From positions 447,808,538 to 447,872,537 of the forward strand of contig NC_081413.1 of assembly GCF_030272615.1 (NCBI RefSeq): a DNA stretch of 64,000 bases. The letters are read 5' to 3'. This document shows positions 55,650 to 64,000 of this stretch, in pieces. Under the pieces are notes generated by a model that ran no database searches, was not told where the DNA came from, and was given only the letters and a program-made list of their open reading frames with translations. Made by a program: the position numbers and the translations under genes. Numbering within the stretch: position 1 is the first letter of the stretch; each line of letters opens with the position of its first letter. This stretch comes from Cryptomeria japonica (lineage: Eukaryota; Streptophyta; Pinopsida; Cupressales; Cupressaceae).

Positions 55650-56534
55650 TGTAAGGAAGTTAAGTAGCGAAAACAACTTCCTACACTAACCTTGAGAGGA
55701 GGGTAATGCAAAACTTTTTCAGATCGTTACAACAGTTATAGAAAATAGAAATAGATATAATAGCATTCATACCACAACACAATGATTTACATGGGGAAAA
55801 CCCTTTCGGGAGAAAAACCCCACCCTCCAAAAGCAGCTCAATATTTTATTCAGCAATCAAAAACAGATTACAACATACTTGCAGAGCAAGCTCTTCGTAG
55901 GAGTACCACTAATCAGAGATTTAGAGGCAACTCAATAGCCATAAGACTCTTACACACAACCTCTATCTCACACACCTCATAAATAGGAGATACAATACAA
56001 GAAACTGTCAAATGGTATTACAAAACCATGGGCTAAAACCACCCAATAAGGTGTAGCCGACCTTATCTCCCTTCTATGACATGTTAAAGCACACGTCAAC
56101 ACGTGTCGCTCCCTTTTACAGCTCATTTATGTATCTGATACAAATTATTTTTCCTATTTCAGGAGTACAAACTTCCGGAGGCCATAACTTGAGAACCGGG
56201 TGTCCGATTGACGAACCGTTTGAAGCACCGGAAAGCTCGCGAAGTCCTCTATCACCTCGTAACCGGCTTCGCCGGTTACAACCACTTTTCAGGGAATTTC
56301 GGAGCCTCTAAAGTCCCCAAAATTAAGTTTAAATATTTTATTGCACCCCTCCAAGACAAAAACATTAATATCTTCAAAACTAGATGTGACCTTGCGACGC
56401 AACTTTACCAGAATGCTTATCTAGCCAACCAGAAGCTTCGGGGAGAGTTTCGCACCATTTCGTGCTCAAATGAAAACTTACTATAAATAGTAACCTCGCA
56501 TAAATGCAAGGTTGAGACACCATTTTTCCCAACA
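55650..56534 (-). repeat. 3' LTR of element I (885 bp)
   Basis: On the + strand from TGTAAGGAAGTTAAGTAGCG to CCATTTTTCCCAACA. Same length as the 5' copy, no gaps. The element's polypurine tract (minus GTGGGAGATT, 56535-56544) adjoins it. Confidence 0.96.
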
Positions 56535-56544
56535 AATCTCCCAC
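56535..56544 (-). other. Polypurine tract of element I
   Basis: Minus-strand GTGGGAGATT ends directly at the TGTTGGGAAAAATGG start of the 3' LTR, the expected plus-strand primer. Confidence 0.8.
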
Positions 56545-56590
56545 TTGTCGAACACCTTGCAAGAGCGGAAGGGAATGTCAACACAATGAA

Positions 56591-58177
56591 TCAATTGCTA
56601 GGGGCCATAAGGCCCATAGACTCTGAACACCATCTGAACTTCTCTGTGCTCACAGCCTTAGTTAAAGCATCTGCAACATTCATCAAAGTTTCCACCTTAA
56701 CTAGCTTCACCCTACCATCTTCGACCATATCTCTAACAAAATGATACTGAACATCAATATGTTTGGTCCGGGCATGAAATGTCGGGTTCTTAGCTAGGCT
56801 AACTGCACTCTGACTATCACAGTAAACTGTCACTGTACCTTGTTTTATTCCAATATCCGAACACAGTCTCTTAAGCCAAATGGCCTCTTTACAAGCATGA
56901 GTAGCTGCCATATACTCTGCTTCAGTAGTGGATAAAGCAACCACAGCCTGTCGCTTACTCATCCAACTAATTGCACCACCAAACAAAGTAAACACATAAG
57001 CACTGGTGGATCTTCTGCTATCAATATCACCTGCCCAATCTGAATCCACATAACCATGGATATCAAGGGAAGTCATGTCTCCAACTGAATTACCATGATA
57101 ACACAAAGAATACTCTGAAGTACCCTTCAAATATCTGAAGACTCTTTTGACTGCATCCCAATGAACTCTACCAGGATTAGACATATATCTAGAAAGTACT
57201 CCCACTGCTTGGGCAATATCTGGTCTAGTACAGACCATAGCATACATCAAGCTTCCAACTGCACTCTGGTAAGGCACTCTACTCATGTCTTCCATCTCCA
57301 ATGGGGATCTAGGACAATCTGAAATAGATAGTTTTGTTCCAACTGTAAAAGGAACACTCAATGGTCTACAATTCTGCATGTTGAACCTCTGTAACACTGA
57401 ATTCACATACTTACTCTGGCCTAGCCATAGCTTTCTGTTCACCCTATCTCTTCTAATTTCCATCCCAAGAATGTGCTTTGCTACACCAAGATCTTTCATT
57501 TCAAATTTAGCAACGAGCTGAGACTTCAGTTCTGAAATCATACCTTTCCCTTTACCAATGAATAACATATCATCAACATACAATGCAATGAATAAGAAAT
57601 GATCACCATCAGATTTATAATAAACACAGTGATCTGATTTAGAATGTTCAAATCCCAAACTCAACACATATGTATCAAATTTCTGGTACCACATCCTAGG
57701 ACTTTGTTTGAGGCCATACAAAGATTTCTTCAATTTACAGATCAAATTACTTTTGCCTTTCACCACATAGTGCTCAGGCTGTGTCATATAAATATCTTCC
57801 TCCAAATCACCATGAAGGAAAGCAGTTTTCACATCCATTTGCTCAACCTCTAAATCATAAGTAGTAGCAATAGAAAGCAAAAATCTAATGGATGTCATTT
57901 TTGCAACAGGAGAAAATATCTCACCGTAATCAACACCCTCAACCTGAGAGTATCCTTTTGCAACCAACCTTGCTTTATACTTCTCAATGCTTCCATCTGA
58001 ACCAATCTTTTTCTTGAACACCCATTTACAACCAACAGGTTTTCGTCCTTTAGGCAATGGTACAAGATCCCATGTATCATTCTTTTTCAAAGCTGCCATT
58101 TCTTCCTCCATAGCAATCTTCCAGGATTCTGCATCATTCATACCTAATGCCTCTTCTACAGATTTCGGTTCATCCAC
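56591..58177 (-). CDS. RT-RNase H part of copia polyprotein (element I)
   Basis: A 528-residue open frame. Starts in the integrase-RT linker (MDEPKSVEEALGMNDAESWK), then RT blocks DTWDLVPLPKGRKPVGCKWV, KARLVAKGYSQVEGVDYGEI, EQMDVKTAFLHGDLEEDIYM, KKSLYGLKQSPRMWYQKFDT and the active site LFIALYVDDMLFIG with both aspartates. RNase H follows with GYVDSDWAGDIDSRRSTSAY, ALSTTEAEYMAATHACKEAI, VYCDSQSAVSLAKNPTFHAR, KHIDVQYHFVRD and ends ADALTKAVSTEKFRW. All catalytic residues appear present. It is in one frame from end to end, though a stop and a frame change separate it from the upstream ORF. It would reverse-transcribe the element's RNA. Confidence 0.95.
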   Translation of the reverse strand: MDEPKSVEEALGMNDAESWKIAMEEEMAALKKNDTWDLVPLPKGRKPVGCKWVFKKKIGSDGSIEKYKARLVAKGYSQVEGVDYGEIFSPVAKMTSIRFLLSIATTYDLEVEQMDVKTAFLHGDLEEDIYMTQPEHYVVKGKSNLICKLKKSLYGLKQSPRMWYQKFDTYVLSLGFEHSKSDHCVYYKSDGDHFLFIALYVDDMLFIGKGKGMISELKSQLVAKFEMKDLGVAKHILGMEIRRDRVNRKLWLGQSKYVNSVLQRFNMQNCRPLSVPFTVGTKLSISDCPRSPLEMEDMSRVPYQSAVGSLMYAMVCTRPDIAQAVGVLSRYMSNPGRVHWDAVKRVFRYLKGTSEYSLCYHGNSVGDMTSLDIHGYVDSDWAGDIDSRRSTSAYVFTLFGGAISWMSKRQAVVALSTTEAEYMAATHACKEAIWLKRLCSDIGIKQGTVTVYCDSQSAVSLAKNPTFHARTKHIDVQYHFVRDMVEDGRVKLVKVETLMNVADALTKAVSTEKFRWCSESMGLMAPSN

Positions 58178-58380
58178 ACTAGTATTCAGAGCAAAAATAC
58201 ATCTCCAATCATCAAGTGAATACCTTTCAGGTGGTTGTCTATGTCTTGTAGACCTTCAAACAAGCTGAGTTGGAGGTTCTTCCTCCTCTTCTGAAGATTC
58301 AGAGCTAGACGAGCTCTCCTCAAATTCTTGCCTATCTAGGGGTCTCGATTCAACTCTTTTAGGTGTAGAAGGAAGTTGAA
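58178..58380 (-). pseudogene. Break between the two ORFs of element I
   Basis: Coding similarity continues through this gap as an acidic Ser/Glu-rich linker, but two lesions split the polyprotein: a length change in the run of eight A (minus strand, 58388-58395), which puts the upstream ORF out of frame and ends it at 58381, and a TGA near 58260 just before RSTRHRQPPERYS, the usual start of the RT block. Everything else between gag and RNase H is open. Confidence 0.85.
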
Positions 58381-60636
58381 TCACATCTTTTTTTTAGTCT
58401 GTTCTGGCTGCAATGTAACAAAAGGAGACTTAATTTCTCTAAAAATAACACTTCTACTGTGAATTACCTTTTGTGCAACAGGGTCCCAAAGCTTGTATCC
58501 TTTCACACCATAACTATACCCGATGAAGATACATTTCACAGCCTTGTTCTCCAACTTTGTTCGCTTCTCCTTTGGCACATGTTCATATGCCTCGCAACCA
58601 AAAACTCTAAGATGTCTCAATGAAGGCTTGTGACCTGACCATGCTTCCATAGGTGTTTTATCAACAAGAGCTGATGTAGGAGACCTGTTAATTAGGTAGC
58701 AAGCAGTGGCAACAGCTTCAGCCCAAAACTTTTGTTCAAGACCAGCACCACTCAACATACTCCTAGCCTTCTCCATCAGTGTCCTGTTCATTCTTTCTGC
58801 AACTCCATTCTGTTGTGGAGAATACGGAGTTGTCTTCTGTCTGTTAATTCCACAGTCTTTACAAAATCTATCAAAATCATTAGAGAAAAACTCACCACCA
58901 TTATCAATTCTCAAACATTTTATTTTCTTTCCAGTCTGCAACTCAACCATTGCTTTAAATTCTTTAAAATGACTAAAAACTTCAGATTTACTCTTTAGAA
59001 AATAAACCCATGTCCTTCTACTAAAATCATCAATAAATGAAACACAATATGTGGATTTTCCAATCGAAGAGACATCTACTGGACCAAACACATCAGAATG
59101 GATAAGATCCAAAACACCACAAGTTTTATGAGAACTCGAGTAAAACTGAACACGGTTTTGTTTTCCATAAATGCAATGCTCATAGAAATCAAAGTCAAGG
59201 TTACAGTCATTCAAACCTTCAACAAGGTTTTTATTTTTCAAGGTCCTTAGACCCTTTTCTCCAATGTGGCCAAGTCTCTGGTGCCATAACATAGTCTTCT
59301 TTGTAGGTAACTTTGCTTGAGACGAAAGAGCACCCTTAGGTACCCAAAAACCATTTCCATCTGCTGAAGGTGAAACCTTCAAATCTTTCAGTGAAGTATC
59401 CGCAGATTTACTTTTTACAGAAGTGCTATTACATTCAACAGTGTATGCTTCAAGCTTATACAAAGTGCCAAACCTGACACCTCTAGCAACTACCATAGCA
59501 CCCTTAATCATCTTACATCCTGCTTCAGAAAAGACTACCTGCACACCTGCATCTATCAGTTTGCTCATAGATAATAGGTTTTGTTTTAATCCAGGGATAT
59601 GCAGCACACCATTAATCCTTTTTATTCTACCATCAGAAAACCTGATTCTAACTTTACCTCGACCAACAATGTCTAGATGTGAATCATCACCCAAGTACAC
59701 CTTACCTCCATTAAATCCTTCATATTCAGAAAACCAACCTCTATTGAAAGTCATATGAAAAGATGCACCTGAGTCAATTAGCCAGGCATCATTACCTGCA
59801 TGAGTCACCAAAGCCGCAATAAATGCATCGCCATCTTCCTTGTCGAACTTAGAATCAGAATCGAACTTTTTCTTTTTCTTCTTCTTCTTTTCTTCTTTGC
59901 AGTCCTTACGGATGTGACCCAGTTTACCGCAGTTCCAGCAAATGACTTTGGACTTTCCAGGAGATTTCGATCTCCCTTTGGATTTGGACTTGTCACGCTT
60001 CTCATTCTTCTTGCCTTTCTCCTTAGGTCTTCCACGAATGGTTAGGGCTTCCTTTGAACTGATGGATACCTTCCTTCGCATCTCTTCACCGAGTAAGGCA
60101 CCCACCACATCTTCAGATTTCAAAACAACAGAAGTACTACCGATAGCCATAACAAAAGAATCCCATGAATCAGGCAAAGAGCAAAGCAAGATCTGACATT
60201 TCTCCTCCTCGTCCATCTTAACACCGATGGATACTAATTGAGCCACCAACATATTGAATGCTTCTAGGTGGTCTGCAATTCGTCCACCCTCTTCCATCTT
60301 CAAGGAATACAATTTCTTTCTTAAGAAAATTTGATTTAATAAAGATTTCACTTGATACATCTCACCAAGCTTAGTCCATAGCTTCTTTGCAGAGTTCTCT
60401 TCATGGACATTGATTAAAACAGAGTCTGCCAGGCACAATCTGATTAGACCCTTGGCTTTTCGGTCCATAACATCATACTGAGCTACTGCAGTAGGATCTG
60501 AGGGCCTTTGGACATTCGCATCAACAGCATCCCAAAGATCTCGATCTATTAGCAGATCTTCCATCTTCAGCTTCCACATCTCAAAATTACTTCCATTAAA
60601 TTTTTCCACCTCTATTCTCCCTGACAAACTCGCCAT
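58381..60636 (-). CDS. Gag-protease-integrase part of copia polyprotein (element I)
   Basis: A 751-residue open frame from ATG 60636. Gag (residues 1-200) has EKFNGSNFEMWKLKMEDLLI. A Lys/Ser-rich stretch precedes the zinc knuckle CWNCGKLGHIRKDC (233-246). Protease: DAWLIDSGASFHMTF with D-S-G at 288-290. GAG-pre-integrase: LWHQRLGHIGEKGLRTL, and FYEHCIYGKQNRVQF, where tyrosine stands in place of the first cysteine of the zinc site. Integrase core: LDLIHSDVFGPV, CLRIDNGGEFFSNDFD and NGVAERMNRTLMEKARSM (D, D and E kept), then the C-part to KGYKLWDPVAQKVIHSRSVI. Start chosen because it lies just inside the primer site and begins MASLSGRIEVEKFNG. Confidence 0.95.
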   Translation of the reverse strand: MASLSGRIEVEKFNGSNFEMWKLKMEDLLIDRDLWDAVDANVQRPSDPTAVAQYDVMDRKAKGLIRLCLADSVLINVHEENSAKKLWTKLGEMYQVKSLLNQIFLRKKLYSLKMEEGGRIADHLEAFNMLVAQLVSIGVKMDEEEKCQILLCSLPDSWDSFVMAIGSTSVVLKSEDVVGALLGEEMRRKVSISSKEALTIRGRPKEKGKKNEKRDKSKSKGRSKSPGKSKVICWNCGKLGHIRKDCKEEKKKKKKKKFDSDSKFDKEDGDAFIAALVTHAGNDAWLIDSGASFHMTFNRGWFSEYEGFNGGKVYLGDDSHLDIVGRGKVRIRFSDGRIKRINGVLHIPGLKQNLLSMSKLIDAGVQVVFSEAGCKMIKGAMVVARGVRFGTLYKLEAYTVECNSTSVKSKSADTSLKDLKVSPSADGNGFWVPKGALSSQAKLPTKKTMLWHQRLGHIGEKGLRTLKNKNLVEGLNDCNLDFDFYEHCIYGKQNRVQFYSSSHKTCGVLDLIHSDVFGPVDVSSIGKSTYCVSFIDDFSRRTWVYFLKSKSEVFSHFKEFKAMVELQTGKKIKCLRIDNGGEFFSNDFDRFCKDCGINRQKTTPYSPQQNGVAERMNRTLMEKARSMLSGAGLEQKFWAEAVATACYLINRSPTSALVDKTPMEAWSGHKPSLRHLRVFGCEAYEHVPKEKRTKLENKAVKCIFIGYSYGVKGYKLWDPVAQKVIHSRSVIFREIKSPFVTLQPEQTKKKM

Positions 60637-60738
60637 CTAAATATTCCTACAACAAGATCAAAAAGTGTCTTCTGCACAAGCTCCCACTCAAATCTGGATT
60701 AGTTCAGAAAACCCAACTGCCCACAATTGAAACCAAAG
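60637..60738 (-). other. 5' leader of element I
   Basis: Short untranslated leader between the primer site and the gag start codon. Nothing else seen in it. Confidence 0.7.
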
Positions 60739-60759
60739 GTGATCAGGCTCTGATACCAC
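60739..60759 (-). other. Initiator tRNA-Met primer site of element I
   Basis: On the minus strand TGGTATCAGAGCCTGATC, about two bases inside the 5' LTR. Perfect plant copia primer site for initiator tRNA-Met. Confidence 0.92.
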
Positions 60760-60760
60760 T

Positions 60761-61645
60761 TGTAAGGAAGTTAAGTAGCGGAAACAACTTCCTACACTAA
60801 CCTTGAGAGGAGGGTAATGCAAAACTTTTTCAAATCGTTACAACAGTTACAGAAAATAGAAATAGATATAATAGCATTCATACCACAACACAATGATTTA
60901 CGTGGGGAAAACCCTTTCGGGAGAAAAACCCGACCCTCCAAAAGCAGCTCAATATTTTATTCAGCAATCAAAAATAGATTACAACATACTTGCAGAGCAA
61001 GCTCTTCACAGGAGTACCACTAATCAGACATTCAGAGGCAACTTAATAGCCATAAGACTCTTACACACAACCTCTATCTCACACACCTCATAAATAGGAG
61101 ATACAATACAAGAAACCGTCAAACGGTATTACAAAACCATGGGCTAAAACCACCCAATAAGGTGTAGCCAACCTTATCTCCCTTCTATGACATGTTAAAG
61201 CACACATCAACACGTTTCGCTCCCTTTTACAGCTCATTTATGTATCCGATACAAATTATTTTTCCTATTTCAGGAGTACAAACTTCCAGAGGCCATAACT
61301 TGAGAACCGGGTGTCCGATTGACAAACCGTTTGAAGCGCTGGAAAGCTCGCGAAGTGCTCTATCACCTCGTAACCCGCTTCGCCGGTTACAGACACTTTT
61401 TAGGGCATTTCGGAGCCTCTAAAGTCCCCAAAATAAAGTTTAAATATTTTATTGCACCCCTCTAAGATGAAAACATTAATATCTTCAAAACTAGTTGTGA
61501 CCTTGCGACGCAACTTTACCGGAATGCTTATCTAGCCAACCAGAAGCTTCAGGGAGAGTTTCGCACCATTTCGTGCTCAAATGAAAACTTACTATAAATA
61601 GTAACCTCGCATAAATGCAAGGTTGAGACACCATTTTTCCCAGCA
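60761..61645 (-). repeat. 5' LTR of element I (885 bp)
   Basis: On the + strand from TGTAAGGAAGTTAAGTAGCG to CCATTTTTCCCAGCA, followed by the TTGAA duplication. About 35 single-base differences from the 3' copy, no indels. Confidence 0.96.
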
Positions 61646-62400
61646 TTGAAAACTCAAAACCAGTTGGAACCCCTATGATAACCGATTGCAAACTATCAAA
61701 GAAAGATCAATCTCCTATAGTGAACTGAACTAGGTACAAATCAATGATTGGTGGACTACTGTACTTAAATTAGACAAGACCAGATATAATGAATGCTATC
61801 TACATTGCTTCTAGATTTCAGTCTGATCCAAGAAGAAATCATGAAATTGATGTTAAAAGGATATTCAAATGTTTTAAAGGAACAATAGATAATGGGTTAT
61901 GGTATCCAAAGGATGATGATTTCAGATTATGTGCCTATACAGACTTAGATTGGGTAGGAGATGTTGATGACCAGAAGAAAACTATAGGTGGTTTATTCCT
62001 TAATGGGAAGAAATTCATCTCATGGCTTAGCAAAAAACAATCATGCACTTTGTTATCTAATGTTGAAGCTGAATATGTAGATGTTGCAACAAATTCTACT
62101 TAGATCTTATGGATGAAGCAAATATTGAAGGATATAAGGGTAATTTATGATGAGCCTATTCTTATTCACTATGATAATACAAGTTCTATTGATATGTCAA
62201 AGAATCTAGTATCTCATTCCAAATGAAAACACATATCTATAAGATATAATTTCTTGAAAGAAAAGGTTGAAGCAAAGGAAGTCAGATTGGTATATGTGCC
62301 CACTCGAGAATAAATTGTAGATATTCTAAAAAAACCACTACCTAAAGATACTTTTGAATATCTCATAAATCAATTTGGGGTCACCACCCCTCTAGAAGAG
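61646..62400 (+). pseudogene. RT end and RNase H of element D
   Basis: D resumes after I. Open frame 61789-62103 reads MNAIYIASRFQSDPRRNHEI, RIFKCFKGTIDNGLWYP, LCAYTDLDWVGDVDDQKKTI (catalytic D), FISWLSKKQSCTLLSNVEAE and YVDVATNST (E). It goes on with IHYDNTSSIDMSKN (D), KHISIRYNFLKEKVE and VRLVYVPTREQ. Stops near 62101, 62224 and 62312. It is the C-terminal end of the copia polyprotein. Confidence 0.92.
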
Positions 62401-62748
62401 ACTTAGAGATGCAAAGATGCATCAATCCGGTGAGCTTATCAGAAATATCTTCTAATCTGGGTTGATGAGATGGTACTGCTACTCAGGGGGAGTAGTTAGC
62501 TAATTGGTTCAATACCTTGGCATCAACCCTTCAGTATTGATTTCAAAGGGGGAGAGATGTCCATGTGAAAAATAGAAAAACTTATTCTAGTATGGGGGAG
62601 AGATATTTCAAAAAGTGACAACCAGATATATCAGATTAGTCAGAGATCAGTCAGTTATTTTGCTATTATCTTAGAGAGAGTTTCTTGGAGATTGTTGGCA
62701 TTACTTGGCACTTGGATTTTTTTCACATTCAATGTTTCCATGAATTCC
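62401..62748 (+). other. 3' untranslated region of element D with purine tracts
   Basis: No gene. Contains three G-rich tracts of one type: CAAAGGGGGAGAGATG near 62547, ATGGGGGAGAGATA near 62593 and the true polypurine tract just after. A fourth, CTCAGGGGGAGTAG, lies near 62484. Conserved tracts like these are common in the 3' region of plant Sirevirus/Maximus-type copia elements. Confidence 0.6.
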
Positions 62749-62760
62749 AAAGGGGGATAT
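62749..62760 (+). other. Polypurine tract of element D
   Basis: AAAGGGGGATAT lies directly before the TGTTGCCAATATATAGG start of the 3' LTR. Confidence 0.85.
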
Positions 62761-63978
62761 TGTTGCCAATATATAGGAATTGATTATGTGTTCTCATTGA
62801 TATCAACACTACTCTGGTTGGTTGCTAACCTACTTTGGTTGGACATGGTTTTGGCAGAGGTTATTAGAGATTCTTCTTTGGTATGTTCAGATTGTTGGAT
62901 TTGATTTTGGAAGGATATTCATGATAATTATATGTATTCCATATTCATTTGGTTCATAATTTGGTGCTCCGGAAGCTATTGATTATGTTCTAGACTATCG
63001 GTTGATGTTCTTAGTCTTGGTTGGTGACATTTGATGAAATGGTTAAGTGTTTTTGATGTGGCTTCTAGAAATGGTTCTAAATGTGCTAAAGGTGTTGTTG
63101 ATCATGTACCAATTGTTTGGTGGATTTTCATTGTCTAGCATGAAGATTTGGTGATCCTATTTGGGTTTAGTAGGATATTTTGTGTTATTGACACTAAGTG
63201 TTTTTCCCAGTTGGTGTAACGTGTTGCGGTTGATCCAGAATTCTCTTCGAAAGTTTTTGATGAATTGAGGATGTTATTAGGGTCCTTGGCCTACATGGGT
63301 TGTGATCCAATTATTATTCTATGCATTGTAATGATAAATTTATATTATGGTGGTCGACCTACTTGTTTAGGTCTATGTAATGTATAAATATGATTGCAAG
63401 ATCTCATTGTAGGTCATGAATGAATGAATGAATGAATGAATGATGGATGGGTGGATGGATTTGATGCATAGATGAGCAATTAACGAGTATACTTAGATGC
63501 AAAATAAGGTCTGCAAGGTTGATAGAGGTTGTTCATCAAGTTGTATGAGGATTTAGTCCTCCAGTTGTGTTACAGAGAATGTTCTTAACTAGAACTATAA
63601 CAAAGAATTAGGAGATGATATTTCCACAATTCATTTCCTCTCGATTGTAGTCCTATGATTATGTAGGTCTGTGAGACTTCCCTTTTGTGTTGAGGACTGT
63701 CGTCTATGAGGTTGGCCTAATTGCAAGTGCAATCCCCATTGTAATATTTTCACATACTGCTACAAAAGTATTATCTGATTGTGGGTATGGTTTACCACCA
63801 TGGTTTTCCACATCAAAATACTAGTATTGTGTGTTGAGTACTCTCATGCTTTATCTTTCATAGTGTTGTTCTCATTTTTCTTTGGTAGAAGGTTTATAGT
63901 CTGCAATAATTCTTTAACTACATGGAAAACTGATTCACCCCCACCCCCCTCTCAGTTTTTCTCTGGTTCATTCTAAAA
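62761..63978 (+). repeat. 3' LTR of element D (about 1218 bp)
   Basis: Aligns with 34775-35986. A TATA box, TATAAATA, is at 63383-63390; the 5' copy has ACAAATA there. A longer run of TGAA tetramers (63419-63443) explains part of the length difference. The end reads TTCTAAAA instead of TTCTAACA. Confidence 0.92.
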
Positions 63979-64000
63979 TAACTATGATTTTGTCGTGCTC
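63979..64000 (+). pseudogene. Element C integrase resumes
   Basis: After the D LTR, ATGATTTTGTCGTGCTC aligns with ATGGTTTGGTCATACTC, the bases that follow CTTATGAATT in the related element D (39009). C left off at CTTATGAATT at 34774, so this is its continuation. Only 22 bases are visible. Confidence 0.65.

Larger units (their letters stand above)
55650..61645 (-). mobile_element. Element I: near-intact Ty1/copia retrotransposon
   Basis: Complete 6.0-kb copia on the minus strand. LTRs of exactly 885 bp each at 55650-56534 and 60761-61645 differ at roughly 35 sites by eye (about 96% identity). A perfect TTGAA duplication lies at 55645-55649 and 61646-61650. A canonical initiator tRNA-Met primer site and a purine tract are present. 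Two long ORFs cover gag to integrase and RT to RNase H. It is the youngest or best preserved element of the window and interrupts RT-RNase H of element D. Confidence 0.97.
34775..63978 (+). mobile_element. Element D: Ty1/copia retrotransposon with nested insertions
   Basis: LTRs of 1212 and 1218 bp flank a + strand copia whose own length, after removing the insertions, is about 6.8 kb. Order: 5' LTR, tRNA-Met type primer site, gag (cut by a solo LTR), protease, integrase, RT (cut by F and then by I), RNase H, polypurine tract and 3' LTR. The host is element C. The expected 5-bp duplications read GAATT on the left and TAACT on the right, three of five matching, so age may have blurred them; C's reading resumes right after. 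Confidence 0.93.

Noticed and set aside
55782-56486. Small + strand ORFs in the left LTR of element I
   Set aside because: They recur in the right LTR with changed residues and simply reflect open stretches in the LTR.
34770-63983. Perfect target duplication for element D
   Set aside because: GAATT and TAACT agree at only three of five positions; the insertion is supported by the continuation of C instead.

Overview
The window is nuclear DNA of a land plant with a very large, repeat-filled genome. A conifer or other gymnosperm is my best inference: every stretch I could assign belongs to old, diverged LTR retrotransposons nested in one another, most kept with both LTRs, and I found no cellular gene, rRNA or tRNA gene. 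The sequence is AT-rich and nearly all reading frames carry several stops or frameshifts, so the window is a fossil bed rather than a set of working genes.

Layout, outermost first. A Ty1/copia element (C, + strand) is seen only as a slice of integrase at 34163-34774 that resumes at 63979. It was split twice. On its left, a Ty3/gypsy Tat-type element (A, - strand, 2431-34162, 5' LTR 33051-34162) inserted at 34163; A's 3' end lies beyond the left edge or was displaced by copia element E (+ strand, 1-2430, 3' LTR 1985-2430). A's gag was later cut by a second Tat-type element, B (- strand, 12645-30281), complete with 1.3-kb LTRs, a tRNA-Trp primer site and a perfect GGTAT target duplication. On the right, copia element D (+ strand, 34775-63978) inserted into C at 34775.

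D holds further insertions: an apparent solo LTR in gag (about 36767-37549); F (+ strand, 39858-55525), a gag-only non-autonomous LTR element cutting the RT; and I (- strand, 55650-61645), the best preserved element, a copia with perfect TTGAA duplication and two long ORFs. F was itself cut by a chromodomain gypsy element (chromovirus) G (+ strand, 41786-50631), whose integrase was cut by H (46553-49201), a 5'-truncated LINE-like insertion carrying an RNase H-like domain and an unrecognised ORF. The deepest chain is C > D > F > G > H.

The most unusual material is in A and B. Both carry a conserved small ORF upstream of gag, a G-patch motif between protease and reverse transcriptase, an acidic linker before RT, a conserved noncoding block after integrase, and on the opposite strand a plant mobile domain (PMD)-like sequence. 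Their 5' leaders contain arrays of about 12 copies of a motif centred on the palindrome AGCGCT; B also has an inverted array just before its 3' LTR, so the two ends of its RNA could pair. F has the same CHHC zinc-knuckle type and a similar tRNA-Trp primer site, which suggests that it was mobilised by a B-like element.
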